A DNA stretch of 31,671 nt from the NCBI GenBank assembly GCA_033085395.1, contig JANQBS010000377.1, positions 1 to 31,671 on the forward strand, in the 5' to 3' direction. Each line of letters begins with the position of its first letter. Positions within the stretch are counted from its first letter, which is position 1. Shown one piece after another: positions 1 to 8,845 of the stretch. Under the pieces are notes generated by a model. The model saw nothing but the letters and a program-made list of their open reading frames with translations. It was not told where the DNA came from and searched no databases. Made by a program: the position numbers and the translations under genes. Source of the stretch: Xanthoparmelia taractica (lineage: Eukaryota > Ascomycota > Lecanoromycetes > Lecanorales > Parmeliaceae).

Positions 1-80
1 TATCCTATACCTTTCGGTATGATATTCGAAAAACTAGTCCCATACCATCAAATATACCACACCTTTCCGACCCGTATAAA
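1..80 (-). repeat. Repeat R, copy 1 (cut by the window edge)
   Basis: The reverse complement of this segment matches 22684-22765 almost base for base (a CGGGTCGGAAAG start, then TGTGGTATAT, then GATGGTATGGGA). It abuts the integrase of Gypsy copy A at about base 81, where the uninterrupted copy B carries on with coding sequence. R therefore either inserted here or marks a rearrangement point. Its far end lies outside the window. No protein is encoded. It could be a transposon end, a MITE or an LTR fragment. Confidence 0.75.
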
Positions 81-3000
81 TAATTAAATAAAATAAGTTT
101 ACTTCGAGGTTCTTAAAGAGCTTCGTTTAAAGCTTAAAAAGAAATTTTCTATTATAATTCGTGAGTAAAACTCTTGAGATTTCTTAATTTATAATATTAA
201 GTTTATTAAGTAATATAGTAGCTTATTAGATAATAGAATAGTTCTTTTTATTAGACACGAAAGATATTTTTTTTATAAACTTATCTATTATAAAAAAAAT
301 AATATCGAGCTCTTTATTTATTAATTTTAAGAATATTAAAATAAAATCTAAAGTAAGTGTATAAACGAGTATTAATAAAGATTCAATTAAATATAGAGAG
401 TTATAAGAGCGATATCGGCGTATTTGAAGAATAAGATATTAAGAATAAAATCTAATATATTATCGAAGATATTTAATTAATCTATAAATATATTAAATAT
501 TCGAAATCTTTTTATAAGACTTCTCAAATCTCAAATAATTATCTTTATAAGCTATTTCAAGAACGGTTTTAATTATACTTTAAGATATATAAAAACGCTA
601 TACGTCGATAAGCTTACTCACATAAAAGAAAAGATTTTAATATTTCTATATTATATTTATATATCTGTCACGAACGAAAAAAAGATTAATTATAACGTTC
701 TCGTTAATATTCTTATTTTTAATTATTAAGATAGAGATTCTAATATAAAATAAGTCTATCTTATAGCTCTCTTCGAGGTCTTTAAGAAATATAGAACTTA
801 TCTTTATAAGTATAATAGTAAAGAGAGTATCTAGCTCGTTATACTTATTAGAAAAAAGTATATTATTAGCACTTACAAGCCTTAAAAGTGCATTAAGAAC
901 AATATACTCTTTTTTAAATTTATATCGAATATCGAGACGAAATTATTTAAGAAATTAAGAAGCTCTAATAAGACGAACGTTTATTTTTATAATAGAATTT
1001 ATTGAGATAATCGATAATTATCTTATAATATTCAAAATAACAAAATAATCTATTTAAATAATAGTAATATACTTTAATAAGTTTATTAGATATCTCATTT
1101 TCTTAAGCACTCAGACAAAGTCTACTACTTCTAGCTCTATTGACTAGTAGTTCTTCTCAGCTTAAGTTAGGCCTCGAGAAAGAAATATAATTATTTGAAT
1201 CGTAGTGCGGGGAGATTATTTTGAGCTTAAGTTTAAGCTTAAGTTTAAATTAAATTCTTTATTCTTAATACAAAAAATCTATGCTTTAAAATCGAATTCT
1301 TTTAAAGTATTTAAATTTATATAAATTAATCTATTGAAATCGTGATAAATAAGTATCGAAGATTAAGATAATATTATTTATAGATTATTAAAACTTGCTT
1401 ATTTTAGCTTAATTAATAAAGGTAATTTAAAGCGTAAAGAATAGATACGACGAGAATTATCTTTCGACGAAGCTTCTTTTAAAAGCCTTATCTTAAGATT
1501 CTATAAAGGCGCTATAAGTTATATATAATAATAAATTAAGCTGCGAAGAAAATTATTTAGATCAAGATAATACTCTAAATCTTTTAGAATTGCGAGATAA
1601 TTTAACTTAATAATCGCTTTAAGTTTATTATTTATAGTAATTATTCTTAAAGAATTAATATATCGATTAATATTTGAATATCTTAAAAAGATCTTTTTAG
1701 GGGCGATTGAGATATTATGCTTAATTAAAAATTAAAAAAGTCTTTTTAAGTAATAAAGATGTTTAGAAAAGCTATTAGATTTAATAATAATAATATTAAC
1801 ATAGATCTATACGAAGTCTTTAAGATCTCTTAAAATATAATTAATTCTTCTCTATACGTAGATAATTATATTTATATATCTTATAATTAAAATATTAAAT
1901 ATCTTCTATTCTCGATGCGTGACTATAATTAATATATATTAAAAGTTAGGATATATAAGTCATTAATAGAAGAAGAATACTATATTTAGTATTATTAAAT
2001 AATTGTAATTAAGTAGCTTCGAGATAATATTAGATTAAAGGGATACGAGATAAATGTCTAATATAATAAGATCGTTTAAATCTCAAATATTAATTATAAT
2101 TCTATCTTTCTCTTATTATTAGATAGGATTTTCTAAATAATAAAGATAGAACTACTAAACGAAGTTAACTACTTTATATATTTTAAACGATGTTGCTACT
2201 AAAGAGTATTAAAAGTTTTATTAATTACTATCTTATCTGTTAGCTTAAAAGAATAGATCTTCGCTCTCTTATTATTAGATAATCTTAATTATTAATTATC
2301 TCGAAGAGAAAGCTTTATTTATTTATTCTATAACACTTTAATAAAGTCTTTATTCTTTTATAAAGACGAAAACTTATTAACTAAGTTAATTAATTGCTAC
2401 TTTTTTAGCTTATTTTCATAGAATATTATATTATTAAAAAGCTTTAATTTTATTATTTGTGTAGAGATATTAGTCGAAATATAATTAATTAAAGACGAGA
2501 AATTGTTAGCTAAATTTATCGTTATAATAGCAGCGAAAGTGATTATTTTCTTCACTCAATTCGATGATCTCGAGTGCTTCTATGAAGGCATTTTTACATT
2601 AATAAAGAAGACGTTTTCGTAGTCGACTTCTCCTAGCATTTCTAAGTACAATTTCTTAGGAATTTATATGGCATAATTAATCTTATTTTTGACTATTATA
2701 TCAACAATATTAATATTAATTATATATATATATATAATTAGATTATGCTACTTTATAGATTCGAAAATAAAGTCTCTATTAGATAGATTCTTAAGCGTAA
2801 TAATAAATAGAATTTATTAAGCTTGAGGAGCGATTATATGTGCTTTCTATGCTCGAATTAATCGTTTTATATATTAATTAACATTATAAGTTATAATCTT
2901 AATAATAATATTATAGCTATTAATACGAGCCTCGTTTTTACTTATATTAAGCATACTTTTCTTCGATTTCATAATATTATTTCTTATTAATAGATTTGCC

Positions 3001-3236
3001 TTCAAATTATTAATTATATAAATTTCTCTTACAATATAAATAAGAGCCTTACTATTATTCTTTTTGATATTTGAAAGATATATTAAAATAAGTAAATATT
3101 TATCGATATTATATATTATAGAATTAAGTCCTTTAACACACCGATAAGATAATATTTTTTTTAAATCTCCACATCAGGCGGTAGAGATAAAAGCTATTAC
3201 TTATCGGCCAGTGTTATATTATTCCCTAAATTAATA
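81..3236 (-). pseudogene. Copy A pol: protease, RT, RNase H, partial integrase (RIP-degraded)
   Basis: Read on the minus strand with RIP in mind, the order is protease, RT, RNase H, integrase. The protease site at 3224-3235 reads I-N-L-G where a retroviral-type I-D-S-G is expected. RT lies at about 2250-1700. The integrase zinc-binding region (about 560-420) has tyrosine where two histidines are expected. The integrase core signature at about 139-170 reads T-N-Y-N-R-K-F where copy B has T-D-R-D-R-K-F. Frequent TAA/TAG codons break every frame. The reading is cut at base 81, so the catalytic glutamate region, the C-terminal module and the chromodomain are missing. It cannot encode a working polyprotein. 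Confidence 0.85.
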
Positions 3237-5500
3237 TATTCTTTTTTATTCTTAGCTGCATTTAATATAAATTATAATAGAATATAAGCGTAATTCCATT
3301 CACGAAAGCTAAAATTAGTGCCTAACCTAGCTCTATTCTTAAAGTCTAATTGAATAATTTTCAAAATAAAAGTATCGATATTCGTTTATATATTTGTCGA
3401 TGATTTATTAAATGATAATTTAAAATAATATTTAACTCGTAAATGCTTATATAATTTCGACTTAGAAGAGAAAGTTAAATTATAATTTTTATAGTACGTT
3501 TAAATATTAACAAATTTAGTAAAAGAATTATTATAATATTAATTATTTAACTTATTAAAATTATGATCTAATTACTTCTAATAGTCGTTAACTTTAATAT
3601 TCTATTAATGCGTATTTTTTTTCGCTTGACTAGGCTTTTCTTGCTTAGAGATTACTTCTACTTAATAAATAGTAGTCTTAAATCTAAAATTCTACTAAAA
3701 TTATTAACGATTTTCGATATTATTTTAACTTTCGAATTTTCGATCTACTTAACCGAATTAATTCGTTTAAGGTCGATTCGTTAAATCTAACGTGTTTTGT
3801 TACTCTTTAGCTTACACGAAAAGTCTTTAATTCGATGATTATAAATCGTAGCGAGAATTTAATTAATTGTCGTACTATTAAGAGTGATAAGTATTTTAAT
3901 CAAAGGATTTAAAAGATCGAAATAATTATTGCTGGCGATACGATTACTTATATTACTACTATTATTCAAATGGCTGAGAAATAGAATTAAATTAATTCTA
4001 CTAACCTTGACGAATTGAATTAAAAGCTGGATGTAAAAGGCCTTGCTAAAATATATTCTTCAGTGCATTTCGATAGATATTTCCACGCTATTAATTCTAC
4101 TAATTTTGCTACTATTGCTAAGACCTTTAAGCGAAAGCTTAATATCGCTATTGGTGAGTATATAGCTTAAATTAAGCTATCTTCTTTATATCAAGCATTT
4201 AAATAAAGCTTATAATAATAATAGCTAAACTTAATAAATTAATAAAGACTGGTAGCTCTAATACGATTCCTTGATAGATAAATATTAACTAATTTTAAAT
4301 ATTATCAATATTAGCTAATTTTGTATACCTAACGATTACTTATATATAGCTAGTAGATTCACGACGCGCTCGAGTATCTATTAGTGTGTACTTTTCTATA
4401 ATTAGATTTAAAAGTATTATACCTAATAATTCCTTGAATCTTATAGAGAGAGCTCTATATTATTCTTTTACTTTACTATCTTCTATATAAAGATCTCTCC
4501 GTTTTAAATTTAATAGCTTTAAGATATATCAAGTAAGTGCAAAATTATAAAAATAAGTATTTATATTAATACGAACTATAGCTTCTTCTTTTATAGCTAT
4601 TAAATCATAAATTCTTTTAATAAATAAAATCACATTACGATAATACACGTTCGTTTTCATAGTTATAATCTTATTATCTTTATAAGACTTATTTAAATAA
4701 GAATCGAAATAGCTTAATTCTATAGTATTTTATTTATTATTAAAACTCGATACTTTTATTATAATCGATTCGAATTCTTTTAACTCTTCTAATAAGTCTT
4801 ATTCTCCCTTAGATTTAATAGATAAATATAAGTTATTAATAATATTTGTAACGACGAAGTTAATAGTATTATTAATTATATCTTGTAGCTATTAGACTAT
4901 AAAATTAATAGTTATTTTAGATATAGTTTGGCTTAATTATCTATGAGAAGTGCTTAAATTACTTAAATCAATAGTATCTATAGTAGTGAAATGATAAATC
5001 CTTACGAATCGCTAATGGCGATAATATAGAAGGCGAATTATTTATTAAAGAATCACGATTATTGTTAATAGAATTATCGTTATTAATATTAATAGAGTTA
5101 TTATTAGTTAATAATCGATTAAATAGATTTTTTATAGAAAAAGAATTAAAGAGTAAATTTCTAAGAGACTAAGTAACTTACTTAAAACGTTAAATAGATT
5201 TACGAAAAATAGATTTATCAACGACTTAATTAGATGATCAACGATCTTAAATTAAGAAATAAGTAGTTATTCTTAATAAATTAGTAGTAGAATTAATAGT
5301 AGTAGTAGATATTAATCTAATAGACCTGAGAGTGTTAAACGTGAGATGATTATAAATCTTCTTAATATCCTCAGATATTAAATTAGCGTATTTATAATCT
5401 ATAATAATAAATTTCTATATATTAAATGCGAGGCTAAGTATTTATCTATCTACTAAAGTAGTTAGCGTTAATTTATAAAGCTAATTAATAAAAGAAGTAA
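3236..5500 (-). pseudogene. Copy A gag remnant
   Basis: This is the upstream half of the element, collinear with the better-read gag of copy C (about 23050-24990). In copy C the N-terminal part is rich in Asn and Ser and is followed by a Glu/Lys/Leu-rich, probably helical stretch. Stops from RIP are scattered throughout. The region was assigned to gag by its position between the leader and the protease and by homology among the three copies. No nucleocapsid zinc knuckle could be recognised with confidence. Confidence 0.6.
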
Positions 5501-5680
5501 AAAAAAGAAAAAGAGACTTTCAATAGATAAAGAGTAGAGAAAAGTTAATAAGATCTTGCTAATCTAATAGCTTACTTATTTAATAAATTCGATGACGATA
5601 AGTGAGCTATATTAATAAAGAATATCTTCTAAATCGATTCGATAGTTAGTTGATATCGAAATTAAGCGTTGCTATTATAT

Positions 5681-5770
5681 TGTTATAGAAAATAATCTTG
5701 AGATTAATGATTGAAAAGTCTATCGAATTCTAAGGGTCGTAGTGACGGAGATTATACTGAGAAACCAATA
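5681..5770 (-). repeat. Copy A 5' LTR, inner part
   Basis: It matches the inner part of the 157-bp LTRs of copy B. The left end is TGTTATA, the reverse complement of an LTR end in TATAACA. It contains the shared tract ATTGAAAAGTCTATCGAATT. It breaks off at 5770 after AATA, where element E begins with TG. The remainder resumes at 7775. Confidence 0.9.
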
Positions 5771-5811
5771 TGTGCTGGGGGCGCGAGCTACCTAGTATTG
5801 GAAAAAAGCTT

Positions 5812-6033
5812 GCTGAGCCACGTGATATCGCGACTGCAGGCGTATTTTGAATGATTTTTCTTTATCTATCTAATAGCAACGTGACTAGTATTTAAAGACC
5901 CTATAATATAGTGAAATAGATACTGTAAATATTACACAAATAGCCCCGATTTTTAATGATTAGCCTAGTTATTACTACAATTAATTTGATTCGCTAGGGT
6001 TCTAACTCGAACCCGGCTAAGCCAACGTGATAT
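5812..6033 (+). repeat. Imperfect direct repeat pair in E (5812-5828 and 6016-6033)
   Basis: GCTGAGCCACGTGATAT is repeated as GCTAAGCCAACGTGATAT about 204 bp downstream. The two differ by one G/A and one inserted A. The meaning is unknown; it may be an internal LTR duplication. Confidence 0.5.
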
Positions 6034-6117
6034 TAATAAGAATCTTTTCGCAGACGCAATTGACGTCGTTTAGAGATCTCTTGCTTTCTTAGATATCGTC
6101 TATTTTTTATCTATTTT

Positions 6118-6259
6118 TATTAAGAAATAAATAAAACGTGTGTGAGATTAACTACTTAATTGAGTAGATAATCTACGAATGCCCTGAAAACTCTTCTCTG
6201 GAGCAATATTAATTCACATCGAGCTTGGCATACGGAGAGCAGATATTAAATCCATAACA
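6118..6259 (-). repeat. Element F 3' LTR (lightly mutated)
   Basis: On the minus strand it begins TGTTATGG and ends CTTAATA, equivalent to the CTTAGCA end of the partner. It keeps CpA and TpG where the partner at 6929-7043 has TpA. It carries a 27-bp segment near 6150-6178 that the partner lacks. Confidence 0.7.
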
Positions 6260-6299
6260 ATTGCCCACAAAAACAACAAAAAATAACGTCCTCGTTATT
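6260..6299 (-). promoter_or_regulatory. F 3' LTR junction (PPT position) and hairpin
   Basis: The sequence outside the LTR is ATTGCCCACAAAAACAAC. Copy B has ATATCCCACAATAACAAG at the same place (8332-8349). On the element's sense strand this is the position of the polypurine tract, GTGGGCAAT followed by the LTR. A 7-bp stem follows, AATAACG and CGTTATT around TCCT, at 6282-6299. Confidence 0.5.
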
Positions 6300-6709
6300 C
6301 TAGATCCCGAATCATGATTTCCATTAATCTATATATGCTTCATTGATCAATTGATTGATTGATAATTAATGAATAATGACTGCGGCGAGATGGGTGTGTG
6401 TTGCTAATACTAATGGGGGATGAATGCTCTGACGTTGACTGAATCCTAATGTTTGGTGTGTGGTGTGACGTGTATTCTGAAGGAGAGTTCGAAGCTGGCT
6501 GGCTTCTCCGTAGTGCAGTGGTGTTTGCTCCCATGAAGCAGTATGGCCACGTGCCATCAATAGTAGTGTGATTAATTCATCAGATCTTGATCGTATATGC
6601 CCAACAAATAACTCCTTGGCTCACTCCTGATCCTAGCTCTTAACCTCAGCATACGTCAGACAATTCTTTCCGATATTATTACCACATCTATCTCACACGC
6701 TATAATAAT

Positions 6710-6779
6710 AATCGTAAGAAATTCGAACACTTCTCCTCCAGATTATGAGTCTGGCGTGCTATCTATACACTATACGTCC
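6710..6779 (-). tRNA. tRNA-Met(CAT)-like cloverleaf, degenerate
   Basis: The reverse complement of 6738-6754 is a perfect anticodon arm, CCAGA-CTCATAA-TCTGG, with the loop typical of methionine tRNAs. Around it are a four-pair D stem (GTGT with GCAC), a five-base variable region, a T-loop-like TTCGAAT, and acceptor-like ends GGACGTA and TACGATT with two wobbles and one mismatch. The D loop is short and the T stem is poor, so it is probably a pseudogene or a tRNA-derived part of element F. It lies in the sense strand of F, downstream of its primer-site region. Confidence 0.35.
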
Positions 6780-6912
6780 GATACAACGTATAAGACGATA
6801 GCTAGACTTGATGGGCTCGAAGAACGGGAGCTGATACTATCACGAGGGCTCGGGCCGGCGAAGGCCAATAGAGAGGCTTATATGTATAACGATATGCGAA
6901 GAATTAGAATCG

Positions 6913-6928
6913 AGGCGTTACTATTATA
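6913..6928 (-). promoter_or_regulatory. F primer-binding-site region
   Basis: Directly after the 5' LTR the sense strand reads TATAATAGTAACGCC. Copies A and B have ATATAATAGCAACGC and family D has GTATAATAGCAACGC at the same place. The primer tRNA could not be identified, because G-to-A and C-to-T changes may have altered the site. Confidence 0.5.
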
Positions 6929-7043
6929 TGCTAAGAAATAAATAAAACGTATGTGAGATTAACTGCTCTGAAAACTCTTCTTCGAAGTAATATTAATTTA
7001 TATCGGGCTTGATATACGAAGAGTAGATATCAAATTTATAATA
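6929..7043 (-). repeat. Element F 5' LTR (RIP-mutated)
   Basis: It aligns with 6118-6259. The differences are mainly transitions of the RIP type (CACATCG to TATATCG, GGCATAC to GATATAC), plus the 27-bp length difference. Confidence 0.7.
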
Positions 7044-7048
7044 GTTTT

Positions 7049-7774
7049 GCTATCTTTCGTAAGGGCTAATTAATATATCTTAGATTATGCTTCTACTTCT
7101 TTTATTTAAGACTATTAATAAGAGTATTAAGATCTAATTCATATAGAATCTTTCGCTTTAATTGAGAATATAAGAGTATAAGATCGTAGGCGAGATAGAC
7201 GAGAAGGCGAGTGATTTATTAGAACGCTAAGATTGATAAGATATACGCGAGCGCACTCGATTATCGAGATTGCTAATAGTTACTAGGAAGATAGATTAAT
7301 AAGAGAAGATTATAGTAGTGATATAATCGTGATATAGAAGAATTTGTATAGCCTCAATCGTAAGGCTTCGTGAGGCTTCGAACTTTAACCGATTTACGAT
7401 CGCAAGGCCCTCGATTTGATTTCTAAATATTATAGTTGTTACTCGTTTAATTTTAGAGATTCTAGCATTATTTAAAAGCGTATATCTATATCTATATTTT
7501 TGCTTATTTATATTAGTATTATATAATATATAACGATAAAGGAATTAGAGTATATAAATATTAAAAACTATTATTTCAAGACTTAGTTCTATAATACTTT
7601 CTATTTAAGACGTTTTATCTCTTAAATTTATTAAGTAATACTTTAACTCGAAAAAGAAGAATTAAGTAATATTTTAGCGTAAAATTTGCGAAATCTAATA
7701 ATCTAATTAACTAGACTAAATGAGCTTAAATTCTTACTTTCACAACTTCAATTAGAAAGAAAGTAAGCTTTTCA
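7049..7774. other. Right part of element E, no gene recognised
   Basis: This is AT-rich sequence between F and the right end of E. A stretch at 7135-7345 keeps short open frames on the plus strand, but none resembles a family I know. The end reads AAGCTTTTCA before the AATA duplication. Confidence 0.5.
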
Positions 7775-7851
7775 AATACAAATTTGACCTAGTCTCCTCG
7801 TTCCTTCCCCGATCTTTCGAAATGCCTTTGGCATGCAGAAAAACCGTGACA
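7775..7851 (-). repeat. Copy A 5' LTR, outer part
   Basis: It begins with the duplicated AATA and runs to CCGTGACA, the reverse complement of the TGTCACGG start of the family's LTR. It is collinear with the outer half of both LTRs of copy B. Joined to 5681-5770 at AATA it makes one LTR of about the expected length. Confidence 0.88.
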
Positions 7852-8169
7852 TATAAGTAATGATTACTTTCTAGAATTTATACGTATATAGAGCGATCGA
7901 ATAATTTATAATAATCTACTATAAGATTATAGAAACCGCGTTATTATATTAAACGCTAAAGCGGCGAAATTCTTTATAATCGTTAATAAGAGTTATCGTT
8001 TCTAGCTTTAAAGAGTGAAGAATTTTATTAATAATATTCTCGTTCGAATTAATAAGTTTATTTATACTTATATTAACGCTTTTATAATCTTTATTCATAT
8101 TATTCTTATTTTCTTTGAATATTATTTTAAATATATAACTTCGATCTTTTTACTATTATAGTATTATTA
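7852..8169. other. AT-rich spacer between copies A and B
   Basis: RIP-type AT-rich sequence with no recognisable gene. Before B inserted, it was continuous with 15242 onward across the CGATA target. Confidence 0.6.
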
Positions 8170-8174
8170 CGATA

Positions 8175-8331
8175 TGTTATGAAAAAGGGGTTCATATTCT
8201 AATGGTTGAAAAGTCTATCGAATTCTAAGGGCCGCAGTGGCGAAGATCTACTGGGAAACTAATACAAATTTGACCTAGCCTCCTCAATCTTTCCGAAATG
8301 CCTTTTATATGCATATAGAAAAACCGTGACA
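8175..8331 (-). repeat. Copy B 3' LTR (157 bp)
   Basis: It runs from TGTTATG on the left to CCGTGACA on the right, so in element sense it is TGTCACGG to CATAACA. It matches 15080-15236 with scattered transitions. Confidence 0.93.
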
Positions 8332-8370
8332 ATATCCCACAATAACAAGAAAAAATAAGCGATCTCGCTT
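8332..8370 (-). promoter_or_regulatory. Copy B 3' LTR junction (PPT position) and hairpin
   Basis: In element sense the sequence before the LTR ends in GTGGGATAT. A hairpin, AAGCGA-TC-TCGCTT, lies at 8357-8370. Element F has a matching junction with a hairpin of different sequence at 6282-6299. Confidence 0.5.
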
Positions 8371-8689
8371 GATATGCATTTAAAATAATAAGTTATAATC
8401 TCAATTAAATCCTTATAATAGTAGCGATAAATTTAGTGCTAAAAAATTAGTGATAGTAAGATTAAATTAGCGGCTAAAAGTATATAGTATAGGAGTAATT
8501 AGAATGTTATAACAATAATAACACTATCATTAATTGATTTCTCTTTCTAATAATTATATAAACGCTATTAAATAGAGAAGAGTAATTCTCGATTAATAAT
8601 ATTCGTTAAATCGTTTAAATATAGTGATGAGATAAGTAGATGTGAAGTAGTGTTAGATAACATTAGCAGTAGCAATTGTATCCTTATAT

Positions 8690-8845
8690 TGCTATATCAA
8701 GTCTTCGAAGTTAATAAGATCTTTAACGTTATATCACTAATTATATTTAGGCTCGTATTCCAATTATTTGATAAGATACTACGTGATATAGTCTCTATCT
8801 TTTCGGATGACTCGCTTATTAAGAATTCGCTCTACTTTTCAAGAC
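8690..8845 (-). pseudogene. C-terminal chromodomain of copy B integrase
   Basis: The minus strand, allowing TGA/TAG/TAA for Trp or Gln, reads K-V-E-R-I-L-N-K-R, then Y-L-I-K-x-L-E-Y-E-P-K-Y-N, then N-V-K-D-L and F-E-D-L-I. This is the chromodomain layout (V-E-x-I-L, then Y-L-V-K-W-x-G-Y, then W, then L). The K-W-L-G position reads K-stop-L-E, as RIP of TGG and GGA would give. Chromodomains on Gypsy integrases bind modified histones and steer insertion into heterochromatin. The plus-strand open frame over this place (8650-8886) is only its shadow. Confidence 0.8.

Larger units (their letters stand above)
6118..7043 (-). mobile_element. Element F, 926-bp TRIM-like LTR retroelement
   Basis: Two direct repeats (6118-6259, 142 bp; 6929-7043, 115 bp) flank a 669-bp core. 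Read on the minus strand, each repeat runs from TGTTATGG (TATTATAA in the mutated copy) to CTTAGCA (CTTAATA in the other copy), i.e. TG...CA LTRs. The flanks ATTTT (6113-6117) and GTTTT (7044-7048) fit a 5-bp target duplication with one G/A change. Next to the 5' LTR lies TATAATAGTAACGCC, matching the primer-site region of copies A, B and D. Next to the 3' LTR the sequence resembles the 3' LTR junction of copy B. The core holds only short open frames with no recognisable protein. Confidence 0.7.
5771..7774. mobile_element. Element E, TG...CA insertion inside copy A LTR
   Basis: The A/B LTR is continuous in copy B (AATACAAATTTGACC at about 8262) but in copy A is split at AATA. AATA is present on both sides of this block (5767-5770 and 7775-7778). 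The block begins TGTGCTGG and ends TTTTCA, so it has LTR-type ends and a 4-bp target duplication. Without the nested element F it is about 1.07 kb. I found no repeated ends within it and no recognisable protein, so it may be a long solo LTR or a non-coding element. The left end (5771-6060) keeps many CpA/TpG sites; the right part is AT-rich. Confidence 0.75.
81..7851 (-). mobile_element. Ty3/Gypsy chromovirus copy A, 3'-truncated, with nested insertions
   Basis: This is a minus-strand LTR retrotransposon that aligns along its whole internal region with copy B (8175-15236) and, inverted, with copy C (22783-27808). Reading right to left it has a 5' LTR (split into 7775-7851 and 5681-5770 by element E), a leader, gag, protease, RT, RNase H and the first part of integrase. 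It stops at about base 81 inside the integrase core, just before the motif that copy B retains, where repeat R begins. TATAA at 7852-7856 would be its target duplication, but the partner lies outside the window. RIP is moderate here: more CpA and TpG survive than in copy C. Confidence 0.9.

Noticed and set aside
6282..6303. Helitron 3' end (hairpin followed by CTAG)
   Set aside because: The hairpin sits at an LTR junction matching copy B and is not followed by the T expected of a Helitron insertion.
6340..6560. Two overlapping 64-residue minus-strand open frames in the F core
   Set aside because: No domain, signal or codon pattern supports them, and F looks non-coding.
6756..6941. 61-residue plus-strand open frame with better base composition
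   Set aside because: It is antisense to element F and ends inside its LTR, with no family likeness. Chance openness in less-mutated DNA is enough to explain it.
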